From the NCBI GenBank assembly GCA_013694845.1, contig JACDBQ010000643.1, forward strand, positions 1-13,517: 13,517 bases of DNA, written 5' to 3'. A program made the translations under genes and the position numbers. This document shows positions 1 to 7,611 of this stretch, piece by piece (the first letter of the stretch is position 1; every line of letters begins with the position of its first letter). The stretch is from Acidobacteriota bacterium. Lineage in GTDB: Bacteria; Acidobacteriota; Vicinamibacteria; Vicinamibacterales; 2-12-FULL-66-21. The notes under the pieces are model-generated. The model did no database searches. It saw only the letters and a program-made list of their open reading frames with translations, and was not told where the DNA came from.

Positions 1-8
1 CACGATCG

Positions 9-39
9 GCTGAAAGCTGACAGCTGAAGGCTGACAGCT
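9..39. repeat. Short tandem heptamer repeat
   Basis: Four consecutive 7-bp units (GCTGAAA, GCTGACA, GCTGAAG, GCTGACA) followed by a partial GCT. They can also be read as two 14-bp units with one mismatch. The array ends exactly at the stop codon of the pilP-like gene. The function is unknown; it may be one end of a longer intergenic repeat cut off by the window edge. Confidence 0.7.
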
Positions 40-623
40 CATTTCACTACGCACGCCTGGCCATTCAGCGGCAGCGTGGTGCGGCCGCTACCATCGGCGT
101 ACTCCACGATGGCCGACTCGACGCCGATTCGCACCACCCGAAAGCGCCCTTCGATGACTTCCCCGTCCCGCCCCGAGAACGTGTAGCGGCAGTCGCTGAA
201 GGCGCCGATCTTTTCACGGCCGGTTTCGACGATCCCGATGAACTTGATCAACGTGCCAATCGGCGCCGGGGGCGGAGGCCCCTGCGGCACCTGGGCGACC
301 GGCGGCCCCGTGACCGTCGGCCGTGGCGGGCCAGGTGGTGGCGGAGGCGGCGCTTTGGGCTGGAACCGGAACGGGTTGCGCTCGCCCGCGGCAGGCCCCG
401 CCGGCGTCTGTTGCAGCGACTCGATCTTGATGTCCAGTTCCGCCGGATCTATTTTGCCCGGTTGCTGTGCACCCGGCGCACCTGCGCTTCCACTCGAGAC
501 GGCCGGAGGCGCCGAACTGCCGGAAAACATCTGCGACCACAAGAACGTCACGAGCACGACGCCGAGGAGGAGGAGCAGCCAGGAGGTGGGGCGCGATCCG
601 CGCGCGGACGTCTCAGTTGCCAT
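39..623 (-). CDS. PilP-like pilus assembly protein
   Basis: A 194-residue inner-membrane protein, the last gene of the pilus operon. Residues 14-33 form one hydrophobic segment near the N-terminus, followed by a low-complexity linker, an RNPFRF motif (82-87), a proline-rich stretch (about 90-122) and a compact C-terminal beta-rich domain (about 123-194) with two cysteines, C145 and C191. In the PilP family a (R)(D/N)PF motif precedes a beta-domain that contacts the PilQ secretin, and GspC has a similar layout. Seen here: position after pilO, the NPF motif and the domain order. Odd: there is no lipobox, so this protein is anchored by a transmembrane helix rather than by lipid as in classical PilP. 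The ATG overlaps the end of pilO by 11 bases. A GspC-like protein is the main alternative. Confidence 0.72.
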   Translation of the reverse strand: MATETSARGSRPTSWLLLLLGVVLVTFLWSQMFSGSSAPPAVSSGSAGAPGAQQPGKIDPAELDIKIESLQQTPAGPAAGERNPFRFQPKAPPPPPPGPPRPTVTGPPVAQVPQGPPPPAPIGTLIKFIGIVETGREKIGAFSDCRYTFSGRDGEVIEGRFRVVRIGVESAIVEYADGSGRTTLPLNGQACVVK

Positions 624-1191
624 GTCCGCCGCTCCGATAGTAGGTCGCGATCTGCAACGTCACCGTGATCCCCCGGGACGTCTCGTTCTCATTCTGCGCC
701 AGGTTCACGTTTTCGATGACGATGAACTCCGGACGGGTTTCGAGCTGATGAATGAAACGCCGGATCTCTCGGTACTCGCCGGTGAGGACCGCGGTCAGGG
801 TGCATCGCGCGAGATCGCTGTCGCGGATCGCCGCGGTGTCGAACGTCTGACGCTCGACCCGAAGACTCGCCTCGCGCGCGAGGCGATCGATCGGCAGGTA
901 GGTGATCCGACGAGCCCCGCTGAGGTCCGGCGGGAGGACGTCGCCGTAAAACGTCTGAAGCTCCGTGTCCGCCTGCGCCTTGCCGGTCACGGTGGCGCGG
1001 GCGTTCGCGTGATCCCGCCGCGCATTGGTCAACGCCATCATCGCGACATCGGCGTCCTGCTCGCCGAGAGCCACCTTGCGCGCGAGTGGATAGACCACAA
1101 GAGCGAACACGGCGGCATTGGCGACGAGCACCACCACCAGCGGCCAGATGAGGCGCCGCTTCTCGCTCAAGATCCGTCGAAGGGTCGTCAC
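613..1191 (-). CDS. pilO: PilO-like pilus alignment protein
   Basis: A 192-residue bitopic membrane protein of the PilMNOP alignment complex, which links the cytoplasmic motor to the outer-membrane secretin. It has a short basic cytoplasmic N-terminus, one transmembrane helix (about 14-36), a helical and probably coiled-coil segment (about 38-80) and a C-terminal alpha/beta region (about 95-190) that fits the ferredoxin-like fold of PilO. The start is a GTG in a 4-base GTGA overlap with the pilN stop, which points to translational coupling. Identification rests on size, topology and place in the pilM-N-O-P order more than on strong sequence signatures, which are weak in this family. Confidence 0.82.
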   Translation of the reverse strand: MTTLRRILSEKRRLIWPLVVVLVANAAVFALVVYPLARKVALGEQDADVAMMALTNARRDHANARATVTGKAQADTELQTFYGDVLPPDLSGARRITYLPIDRLAREASLRVERQTFDTAAIRDSDLARCTLTAVLTGEYREIRRFIHQLETRPEFIVIENVNLAQNENETSRGITVTLQIATYYRSGGHGN

Positions 1192-1808
1192 AGCGCGCCT
1201 CCCGGCGTTGGCCGGGGCGTCGGCTTGGCGACCGGTTCAGGCGCGGGGGGCGCCTCCTCGAGGCCGGTGTAGATGCACTCGAGCACGACCCGGTACAGGC
1301 CTTCGGTGGTGCGGTCCTGCTGGGCCGGGACGACATCCTCGAAGGCGCCGCTCGCCTCGAGCTTCTCGCTGAACTCGTCCACGTCTTCCGCGCGGCGGCC
1401 GAGCACCGTCATGGTGACGCGGGTCACCCCGGCCTTCACGGCGGGCCGGACCGAGGTCAGCATCACGTCCGGCGGCATCGTCGATTCGAGCCGGTTGAAA
1501 AACGCCGTCCACGAAAAAGTCCGCTGGTCGATGAGGGCATTGGCCTCGCGGGCCGACTCGACGACGAGCAGCAGTTCGTCCTTGTTGATCTCGCGGCGAA
1601 TGTCGTCGGCCATGCGGGTCAGCTGTTCCGCCTCGGCATGATCGCTGTTGACCTTGGTCGCGAGCTCGGTATTCTGACGTGACAGCGTGACGACCCGCAC
1701 GACGTTCCAGATCGTGAGCGCCGAGACCAGGACGGCCGCAAGGGCAATCCCGAGATGAATGGCGCGATCGTTATAGAAGGGCCGCGTGGATAGGTTTGTG
1801 CGGAGCAT
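1188..1808 (-). CDS. pilN: PilN-like pilus alignment protein
   Basis: A 206-residue bitopic inner-membrane protein. The N-terminal segment NLSTRPFYN (residues 5-13) is the conserved cytoplasmic tail that in PilN docks into a groove of PilM. A transmembrane helix follows (about 18-38), then a helical segment (about 42-80) and a small alpha/beta domain (about 95-185) of the PilN/PilO type. The C-terminus is a proline/alanine-rich tail (about 185-206). PilN pairs with PilO in the periplasm. The ATG shares one base with the pilM stop (TGATG arrangement), consistent with coupled translation. Confidence 0.88.
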   Translation of the reverse strand: MLRTNLSTRPFYNDRAIHLGIALAAVLVSALTIWNVVRVVTLSRQNTELATKVNSDHAEAEQLTRMADDIRREINKDELLLVVESAREANALIDQRTFSWTAFFNRLESTMPPDVMLTSVRPAVKAGVTRVTMTVLGRRAEDVDEFSEKLEASGAFEDVVPAQQDRTTEGLYRVVLECIYTGLEEAPPAPEPVAKPTPRPTPGGAL

Positions 1809-2794
1809 CAGGCCACCCGCTCCCCACCGCCAGCGGCCGGGCGGTCGCGAAGCAACACGCCGACCGCCGGGGCGATGACGTCCAGCAGGTCAGGGCTCAC
1901 CCCGATCCGGTCGCGCCACGTGACAGCGCCCCTGACGTCGAGCGGCTCAACGCGGACGCCAAGGCGTTCCTCGATCTGGCGGCGCAGGCCCTCCGCGTCT
2001 CCGCCGGACGCCGACCCTCCGGCCAGAACGACCCGGCTGAAAACGGAGCCCCGAAGACGGTCCTCGAAATACATGGCCGTCTGGTGGACCAGGTCACCCA
2101 TGTCAGACGGGGCGCCGTCGGACGGACGGTTGCGATAGAAGATGACGCGGCCCTGCCGGACGATCATCATCGTCGCGAACTCCGGTACCACGTAGACCAG
2201 AAGCCAGTCGCCGGCCGAGGCTCCGGGGTTGGTCGCGAGGACGGCGTTCACCAGATTGATCGACGCGATGTCCACGATCCCCGCCTGAACGCCGGCCGCC
2301 TCACAGGCGGCTTCATAGCTTTCGACGAGCTCGCGGCGCGCAACGAGCACGAGGTACTCGCGCCCCCCGCCTTCGAGCTCGACGCCTTCCACCCATGACA
2401 CCTGGGCCTCCTCGATCCGGAAGGGCACTGCTTTGCGCATCTGCCATCGCACGAGCTTCTCGAGGTCCGGCGTGCGGGCCGGCACTTTCTCGAAGCGCAG
2501 CAGGGAGACCTTGGCGACCGAATCGGGCAGGATCAGCGCGACGCGGCGCGGTTTCGGGCTGATGCGTTCGACCGCGCTCCGGATCGCGCCCGCGAGCGCC
2601 GCCGGATCGTGAACATTGACGCCGTTCATGACCGGAGTCACCACACCGGCCGGCAAGTCTTCACTCGACTGGGCGGTGATCGTGCGGGTCGACATCGCGA
2701 CCACACTGACCCGCCGCGCGGAGATCTCGACCGCGGCCGGAGGCGGCGGGCTGGCGAACCAGCCGCCGAACGAGGACGGATTTGAATCGCTCAT
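1808..2794 (-). CDS. pilM: PilM-like actin-fold pilus protein
   Basis: A 328-residue cytoplasmic protein of the FtsA/PilM actin-like superfamily, which in type IV pili binds the PilN tail and connects the alignment complex to the PilB/PilC motor. Family landmarks are the segment around residues 111-130 (LVRWQMRKAVPF then EEA, matching the usual WQ..K.IPF..EE pattern), an adenosine-type LAGGSA (257-262) and PAVGVLLR (309-316). Odd: the two phosphate-binding loops, normally built on a DIG or similar motif, read AVEISARRV (21-29) and LLVYVVPEF (198-206), without the expected Asp-x-Gly. Nucleotide binding may therefore be altered or lost. The ATG overlaps the pilB stop by four bases (ATGA). Confidence 0.87.
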   Translation of the reverse strand: MSDSNPSSFGGWFASPPPPAAVEISARRVSVVAMSTRTITAQSSEDLPAGVVTPVMNGVNVHDPAALAGAIRSAVERISPKPRRVALILPDSVAKVSLLRFEKVPARTPDLEKLVRWQMRKAVPFRIEEAQVSWVEGVELEGGGREYLVLVARRELVESYEAACEAAGVQAGIVDIASINLVNAVLATNPGASAGDWLLVYVVPEFATMMIVRQGRVIFYRNRPSDGAPSDMGDLVHQTAMYFEDRLRGSVFSRVVLAGGSASGGDAEGLRRQIEERLGVRVEPLDVRGAVTWRDRIGVSPDLLDVIAPAVGVLLRDRPAAGGGERVA

Positions 2795-4455
2795 TCGACG
2801 AACGTCACCTTGTTGATCTCACGCAAGGTCGTGACACCCTTGAGCATCTGCTCGACCGCCGACTCGCGAAGGAAGCGCATGCCCTCGTCGCGCGCCGCCT
2901 TCTTGATCTCGGCCGTCGGCCGTCTGGCGAGAATCAATTCGCGAATGGAATCGGTGAGGTCGAGCAGCTCGCAGATGGCGATCCGACCCTTGAAACCCGT
3001 CCCCCCGCACTCCATGCAGCCGGCCCCCTCGAAGAACAGGTCGCTGCGTTCGAGCGTCGGGTCCAGCGCCGACTCTTCGAGCTGCGCCCGGGTGACCGTC
3101 GCGTGCCGTTTGCAGTAGTCGCAGATCTTCCGCACCAGCCGTTGCGCAAGCACGCAGTTCAAGGCCGAGACGAACTGGTACGGCTCGACCCCCATGTTCA
3201 GGAACCGCCCCAGCACGTCGAGAACGTTGTTCGCGTGGACGGTGGTGAAGACCAGGTGTCCGGTCAGTGCCGACTGGATCGCGATCTGCGCGGTTTCGGG
3301 GTCGCGGATCTCGCCGACCATGATCTTGTCGGGGTCGTGCCGCAGGATGGACCTCAGGCCGCGCGCGAAAGTGAGCCCCTTCTTTTCGTTGATCGGGATC
3401 TGCGTGATCCCCTTCAACTGGTACTCGACCGGGTCCTCGATCGTGATGATCTTGTCCTCGACCGACTTGATCTCCGACAGCGCTCCGTAAAGCGTGGTCG
3501 TCTTGCCGGATCCCGTCGGGCCCGTGACCAGCACCATGCCATACGGTTCCGCGATGTACTTGCGGAAGCGGCGAAGCTCGTCTTCCGGGAAACCGAGGAT
3601 GTCGAGGCGCAGTTCGCGGAACTGCTCGCTAATCGACTCCTTGTCGAGAATGCGGATGACCGAATCCTCACCATGCACGCTGGGCATGATCGACACGCGG
3701 AAGTCGATCGTCTTGCCGGGCAGACGCAGCTTGAAGCGGCCGTCCTGCGGGACGCGCTTCTCGGCGATGTCGAGCTCCGCCATGACTTTGATTCGCGAAA
3801 TGATCGTGCTGTGGAATCGCTTGTCGATCGGCCGCATGGCCGGCTGGAGCACGCCATCGATCCGGTACTTCACGTAAACGGCGTCGTCCTGCGTCTCGAT
3901 GTGGATGTCACTCGCCCGTCGTTGGATCGCGCTGTAGATCGTCGTATCGACCAGCCGGATGACCGGACTCTGATCGGCGGTCAGCTTGTCGACGGTGAGC
4001 TGATCGTCACCGGATTCGTCTTCCCGGAGGATCTGGAGCTGGAAGCTCTCGGTTGCCTCTTCCAGGACGCGCGTGGAGCTCTCGCTCTTCTTCAGCATCG
4101 ACTGGATCGCCGACGCCGTGCCGACCGTGACCTTGATCGGCATACCGAGCAGGACGGCGAGCTCATCGATCATCGGCAGGTCGGTCGGGTCCGACACCAC
4201 GATGACGAGGGTCTGTCCCTCGCGCCGATACGGTACGAAGCCGTAGCGCAACATCAGGTCCGCCGGGAGAGCGCGGAACAACTCGTGATCGATGCTCGAT
4301 TGCGAGAGGTCGATGAACGGCAGGCGATACCGTTCGGCGAGGCCGTGTGCGCGGGAGATCTCGGCAGCCTTTTCGACGGCCGACGCTTCCGTCGCGCCGA
4401 CGTAGAGCTCCTCTGCCGTGGGGTCCGCCGCCGATGGAGATTTTCCGTTCGCCAT
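2791..4455 (-). CDS. pilB: PilB/GspE-type extension ATPase
   Basis: A 554-residue cytoplasmic AAA+-like secretion ATPase that powers pilus or pseudopilus assembly. An N-terminal MshEN-like domain (about 35-125) is followed by the N2 and catalytic domains. Seen directly: Walker A GPTGSGKTT (312-320), Asp box ITIEDPVEY (337-345), Walker B IMVGEIRDPE (378-387), His box LTGHLVFTTVHANN (397-410), and the zinc-binding tetracysteine C445/C448/C480/C483, which is characteristic of PilB/GspE and absent from the retraction ATPase PilT. All catalytic motifs are intact and the length is normal. PilB and GspE cannot be told apart from this protein alone; the PilMNOP genes beside it favour PilB. The ATG shares one base with the pilC stop (TAATG). 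Confidence 0.95.
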   Translation of the reverse strand: MANGKSPSAADPTAEELYVGATEASAVEKAAEISRAHGLAERYRLPFIDLSQSSIDHELFRALPADLMLRYGFVPYRREGQTLVIVVSDPTDLPMIDELAVLLGMPIKVTVGTASAIQSMLKKSESSTRVLEEATESFQLQILREDESGDDQLTVDKLTADQSPVIRLVDTTIYSAIQRRASDIHIETQDDAVYVKYRIDGVLQPAMRPIDKRFHSTIISRIKVMAELDIAEKRVPQDGRFKLRLPGKTIDFRVSIMPSVHGEDSVIRILDKESISEQFRELRLDILGFPEDELRRFRKYIAEPYGMVLVTGPTGSGKTTTLYGALSEIKSVEDKIITIEDPVEYQLKGITQIPINEKKGLTFARGLRSILRHDPDKIMVGEIRDPETAQIAIQSALTGHLVFTTVHANNVLDVLGRFLNMGVEPYQFVSALNCVLAQRLVRKICDYCKRHATVTRAQLEESALDPTLERSDLFFEGAGCMECGGTGFKGRIAICELLDLTDSIRELILARRPTAEIKKAARDEGMRFLRESAVEQMLKGVTTLREINKVTFVE

Positions 4456-5663
4456 TAGCCCAGTGCGTTCGAAAGCTGGAACAGCGGCATGTACAACGAC
4501 AGCAGCAGCCCGGCGATGACAATACCCATGATCACCAGGAGCGCCGGCTCGATGATCGTGATGAAGCGCCCGAGATTCGTCTCGATCTCCTCGTCGTAGA
4601 AGTCGGCCAGACTGTTGAGCATCTCCTGCAGCGCGCCGGTCTGTTCACCAACCTCCACCATCTTGATCGCCACGTCCGGAAATGCCCCGCTGTCGTTCAT
4701 GGCCGCCGCGAGGGCCCGCCCTTCCCGCACCTGCTGCGCCGCACTCTGCAGTTCGCGCGCAATGTAATGATTCTGGATCGAACGAGCGGACACGTCGATC
4801 GCGTTCACGAGCGGAATGCCGCCGCCGAGCAGCGTCGCCAGCGTGCGCGCCGCCTGCGACGTCGAAAACTTCTGCGCGATCGAGCCGAGCATCGGCATCC
4901 GCAGAATCCATCGGTCGAAACTCACCCGGCTGCCCGGGCTTTTCAACCATGCCCAGAAGCCGAATGCCGCCCCGGCAATCGACAGCATGAGCACCAGGAA
5001 ATACGAGCCGGCGAAATTCGAAACGGCAACGATGATCCGCGTCGACAACGGCAGCCGGGCCCCGAACTGGTCGTAGAACGCGCCGAACTCGGGTACCACC
5101 CTGATCACGATGATCCCGACGACGATCAGCGACAGGACCAGGAGAATCACTGGATAGACCAGCGCGGAGATCGTCTTCCGCTTCACTCCCGACACGACCT
5201 TGACGTAGGCCACGTAGCGGCGGATGACCTGCTCGAGGCTGCCGCTTTTCTCGCCTGCGAGGAGAGAGGCGGTATAGACCCCGGGAAACATGCCGCCGTG
5301 CGATTCGAACGCTTCCGACAGCGAGCTGCCGCTTCGGACTCTCTCGTGAACGTCGTCCATTACGGACTTGAACACCGGATTGGACACCCGGCGGCGCAGG
5401 ATGTCGAGTGACTGGACCAGCGGCATCCCGGCCTTGAGGAGTGTCGCCAACTCCTGGTTGAACACGAGAAACTCGCGGGTGGCGACCCTGCGGCGCTGCG
5501 GCAGCGCGAGCGAGCCGAGCCCGAGCGCGCCGGCGCGCTGGATCGCCAGTATGTACAGGCCTTTGTCCTCGAGCTCACGCCGAAGCCGCGCCTCGTTGTC
5601 GGCGACGTAGATACCCTCGACGACGTCGCCGCCCGCGGTGCCGAGCCTGCAGCGAAATTCCAT
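4455..5663 (-). CDS. pilC: PilC/GspF-type inner-membrane platform protein
   Basis: A 402-residue polytopic membrane protein, the platform on which the PilB ATPase acts. It has two repeated T2SSF domains (about 62-190 and 265-392), each with the family signature (LLAGEKSGSLEQVI at 134-147 and MVEVGEQTGALQEML at 335-349). Three hydrophobic segments are visible, at about 168-190, 216-240 and 370-392, the usual topology. The N-terminal segment (1-45) looks like the short beta-rich leader common in this family. It is the first gene of the minus-strand operon; upstream lie a short hairpin-bearing leader and a TATAAT hexamer. I see no strong Shine-Dalgarno sequence. GspF is the alternative name if the system is secretory. 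Confidence 0.94.
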   Translation of the reverse strand: MEFRCRLGTAGGDVVEGIYVADNEARLRRELEDKGLYILAIQRAGALGLGSLALPQRRRVATREFLVFNQELATLLKAGMPLVQSLDILRRRVSNPVFKSVMDDVHERVRSGSSLSEAFESHGGMFPGVYTASLLAGEKSGSLEQVIRRYVAYVKVVSGVKRKTISALVYPVILLVLSLIVVGIIVIRVVPEFGAFYDQFGARLPLSTRIIVAVSNFAGSYFLVLMLSIAGAAFGFWAWLKSPGSRVSFDRWILRMPMLGSIAQKFSTSQAARTLATLLGGGIPLVNAIDVSARSIQNHYIARELQSAAQQVREGRALAAAMNDSGAFPDVAIKMVEVGEQTGALQEMLNSLADFYDEEIETNLGRFITIIEPALLVIMGIVIAGLLLSLYMPLFQLSNALG

Positions 5664-5675
5664 CGTTTACCGTGG

Positions 5676-5691
5676 CGGGCACGTCTGCCCG
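5676..5691 (-). promoter_or_regulatory. Leader hairpin upstream of pilC
   Basis: A 6-bp perfect stem (CGGGCA / TGCCCG) with a 4-nt loop, 12 bases before the pilC start codon. It would lie in the 5' leader of the operon transcript close to the ribosome-binding region. A role in translation is only a possibility; short GC stems are common in DNA of this composition. Confidence 0.3.
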
Positions 5692-5736
5692 GCGCAAAAC
5701 CTTGTCAGCATGGACATTAACGGCGTGGACCTGCGA

Positions 5737-5769
5737 ATTATACATCAGGCGAAGCGGCCCAAAGGGCCG
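5737..5769 (-). promoter_or_regulatory. Candidate promoter of the pilus operon
   Basis: On the minus strand a perfect TATAAT -10 hexamer lies at 5737-5742, 74 bases upstream of pilC, in otherwise GC-rich DNA. The -35 region at a 17-bp spacing (CCTTTG) is weak. It lies inside a perfect palindrome at 5755-5769 (CGGCCC-AAA-GGGCCG), which could be an operator or could contact an activator. The -10 is seen in the sequence; its use and the operator role are inferred. Confidence 0.5.
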
Positions 5770-5813
5770 TCCTGCTAGAGGTTAGACAGTGATTCGAAGA
5801 ATACGGCTGACAC

Positions 5814-5848
5814 AAAAAGGGGCCCATCTCGATGACGGGCCCCTTTTT
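5814..5848 (-). terminator. Intrinsic terminator after the SLT gene
   Basis: A perfect 12-bp stem (AAAAAGGGGCCC / GGGCCCCTTTTT) with an 11-nt loop. On the minus strand the GC-rich stem runs into a U-tract, 46 bases past the stop codon of the lytic transglycosylase gene. It therefore separates that transcript from the pilus operon downstream. The stem is A/T-flanked on both sides and could terminate in either direction. Confidence 0.9.
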
Positions 5849-5894
5849 ACATCCATTACATCTGCCGGTTGCGAGCCGGCGCCAACCTCGAAAG

Positions 5895-6584
5895 CTACTG
5901 GCCTCCGGCGAGCGACATGATCTTGGCGACGTAATTCCGCGTCTCCCGATAGGGGGGAATGCCGTTGAACTTCTTCACAGCGCCCTCGCCGGCGTTGTAG
6001 GCCGCGAGGGCGACCGTGACACCCCAGCGGTCGATCAACCCCTTCAGGTGTCGCACCCCGGCGGCGATGTTGGCCTTGGGGTCATAAGGGTTGCCGACCT
6101 TGTATTCTCTCGCCGTTGCCGGCATCAGCTGCATCAGGCCCATCGCACCGCGGTTCGAGCGAGCTTTGGGACGATAATTCGACTCGACCTGGATGAGGGC
6201 GCGCACCAGCAGCGGATTGACGCCGTGCGCCTCCGAGACCGCCGCGATCACCTCGCCATAAGGGGTTTGCTCGAGAACAGCCGGGTCGACCGACTGAACG
6301 GCGGCCGACTGGCTCTCTACCGAAGTCACGTCCCCTTTCGGTTCGACGTACGGCACTTCGTCCGGAACGATTTTCTCGATCAGCGACTTGTCGCAGGTGA
6401 CTTCCCCACCGCCGCGCAGCGTCAGGACGATCGAGTCGCCATCAATCCGGTGAGACTTTATCGACAGGGTGCGGTTCGATGTCAAAAATACGATCTCGGC
6501 CGACACTGGGGAGGCGATCCCGGCGAAGGCAAAGCAGCACGAAGAGACGACCAGAGTTCTCCTGAAATTCATGCGATGGGGCAT
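5895..6584 (-). CDS. SLT-domain soluble lytic transglycosylase
   Basis: A 229-residue exported peptidoglycan-cleaving enzyme of the Slt70/MltE-like fold. A signal peptide (about 1-29, cleavage likely after PVSA) is followed by a small beta-rich N-terminal region (30-75) and a C-terminal SLT domain (about 107-225). Catalytic glutamate E134 lies in QVESNY. Other motifs are GLMQLMPATA (149-158), AAYNAGEGAV (194-203) and NYVAKIM near the end. All family motifs are intact, so activity is expected. The start is uncertain: the ATG at 6584 has no ribosome site, while an in-frame ATG at 6572 (giving MNFRRTLVV) has an AGGA about 11 bases upstream and leaves a cleaner signal peptide. Single-domain exported SLT proteins often serve pili or secretion systems; the pilus operon next door makes that plausible but unproven. 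Confidence 0.92.
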   Translation of the reverse strand: MPHRMNFRRTLVVSSCCFAFAGIASPVSAEIVFLTSNRTLSIKSHRIDGDSIVLTLRGGGEVTCDKSLIEKIVPDEVPYVEPKGDVTSVESQSAAVQSVDPAVLEQTPYGEVIAAVSEAHGVNPLLVRALIQVESNYRPKARSNRGAMGLMQLMPATAREYKVGNPYDPKANIAAGVRHLKGLIDRWGVTVALAAYNAGEGAVKKFNGIPPYRETRNYVAKIMSLAGGQ

Positions 6585-6694
6585 CCTACCATTTGCAGCC
6601 CCTCTGTGTCCAGAAACGCTACAGTCGAGCTTGTCGGGAGGTGCCGTCGAGATGTAGCAATTGCCATGGCAGGCTGGAGGGCGAGAGGTACTAC

Positions 6695-7549
6695 CTACCT
6701 GGGATCCACGAACGCGTTATAGACCCGAATGCCAAGTTCGCGGGGATCTGCGGCGGCTCCAGTGAAGGTCCTGTCGACCTCGAGACGGACTTCCGCCATA
6801 TCGCCCGAACCCAGCTGGGCGGCGGTGATCGGGAACGTTCGAAGGGTGCGATCTTTCGAATCGGCTGCAAACGTCCCGACCGGCTGGCCTGCGACCTTGA
6901 CGATGACCTGCTGGGGAGGGGTGAACAAGTCGGTTCTGGCGTCCCATTCAAGATAGAACACCGCATCCCGCTTCGGATTGCGGAACGAAATCGAGGCGGT
7001 TTTCTTGGTCCACTGCCATTCAGCCAGCGGGTTACTGGCATCGACTTCCGCCGGGTGCCAGCCGTCCTTATAGAGAAGGAAAATGTTTTCCGCCTCCGGC
7101 ACGAGGTTCAGCTTGCCGACAACGTATTCCTGATGCGAGGCCTCGGTGCCGTTCAGCGGCAAACGCTTCCCGGCGGGGTTGTACAGCCCGAGCCTGATCG
7201 TCGCTTCGCCGATGTACGGATAGTTCTCCACGAACACCGTGCGGGTGTACTCGACGGTCTGACCGGGCTTCCACCTGGACGTCGGCGTGGGAGGCACGTG
7301 GTCGTCCTGCCACATCTTCTCGCCATCCGACGTGAGGACGTGGACGAACACCACGTAGTCGCCATCGATGCTCGCGTTCTGCGCGACGTCGAACTTGTAC
7401 GTGATCGTGAGCGGACTGCCGAGGGCCGCCCGATCCTTGCTGAGCGTGACGGTCGGCGTCGCGACGGGGGCGGACGCCGGTTCCGTGCGGCTGCACCCAG
7501 CGGTGACGACAAGCATCCCGCACACGACGAGCTGAGCCGGAATCTTCAT
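6695..7549 (-). CDS. Probable lipoprotein with two beta-sandwich regions
   Basis: A 284-residue protein of unknown function. I chose the ATG at 7549, not the longer frame from 7618, because it gives a proper secretion signal (MKIPAQLVVCGMLVV) ending in TAGC, a lipobox-like site with Cys19. The longer frame would also run into the divergent shell gene. Residues about 35-140 look like an Ig-like beta-sandwich (YVVFVHVLTSDG, then WKPGQTVEY, then ATIRLGLYNPAGKRLPL). From memory this resembles domains appended to membrane glycosyltransferases. Residues about 165-284 form a second beta-rich region (GWHP..., WQWTKKTASISF, then RELGIRVYNAFV near the end), also recalled from polysaccharide-related proteins. 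No catalytic motif is seen. It is transcribed divergently from the BMC gene across 62 bases and sits 110 bases upstream of the SLT gene. Confidence 0.75.
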   Translation of the reverse strand: MKIPAQLVVCGMLVVTAGCSRTEPASAPVATPTVTLSKDRAALGSPLTITYKFDVAQNASIDGDYVVFVHVLTSDGEKMWQDDHVPPTPTSRWKPGQTVEYTRTVFVENYPYIGEATIRLGLYNPAGKRLPLNGTEASHQEYVVGKLNLVPEAENIFLLYKDGWHPAEVDASNPLAEWQWTKKTASISFRNPKRDAVFYLEWDARTDLFTPPQQVIVKVAGQPVGTFAADSKDRTLRTFPITAAQLGSGDMAEVRLEVDRTFTGAAADPRELGIRVYNAFVDPR

Positions 7550-7611
7550 GAGGCAGGAAATCGTACCGCAGTTGTTGGACCCACCGCAATATGGTAGTTT
7601 TCGAACCAACA

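Noticed and set aside
238..1272. A 344-codon plus-strand frame across the pilO and pilP-like genes.
   Set aside because: It is low in complexity and crosses two real minus-strand genes with clear topology and operon overlaps; it is a codon-bias shadow.
2782..4458. A 558-codon open frame on the plus strand lying opposite pilB.
   Set aside because: It mirrors the pilB gene almost exactly and its protein is rich in R, D, V and L with no domain signature, a usual product of antisense frames in high-GC genes. pilB on the other strand has every catalytic motif.
7550..7611. Divergent promoters between the lipoprotein and BMC-H genes.
   Set aside because: Only weak hexamers (about half-matching at best) can be found in the 62 bases, and none stands out enough to call.
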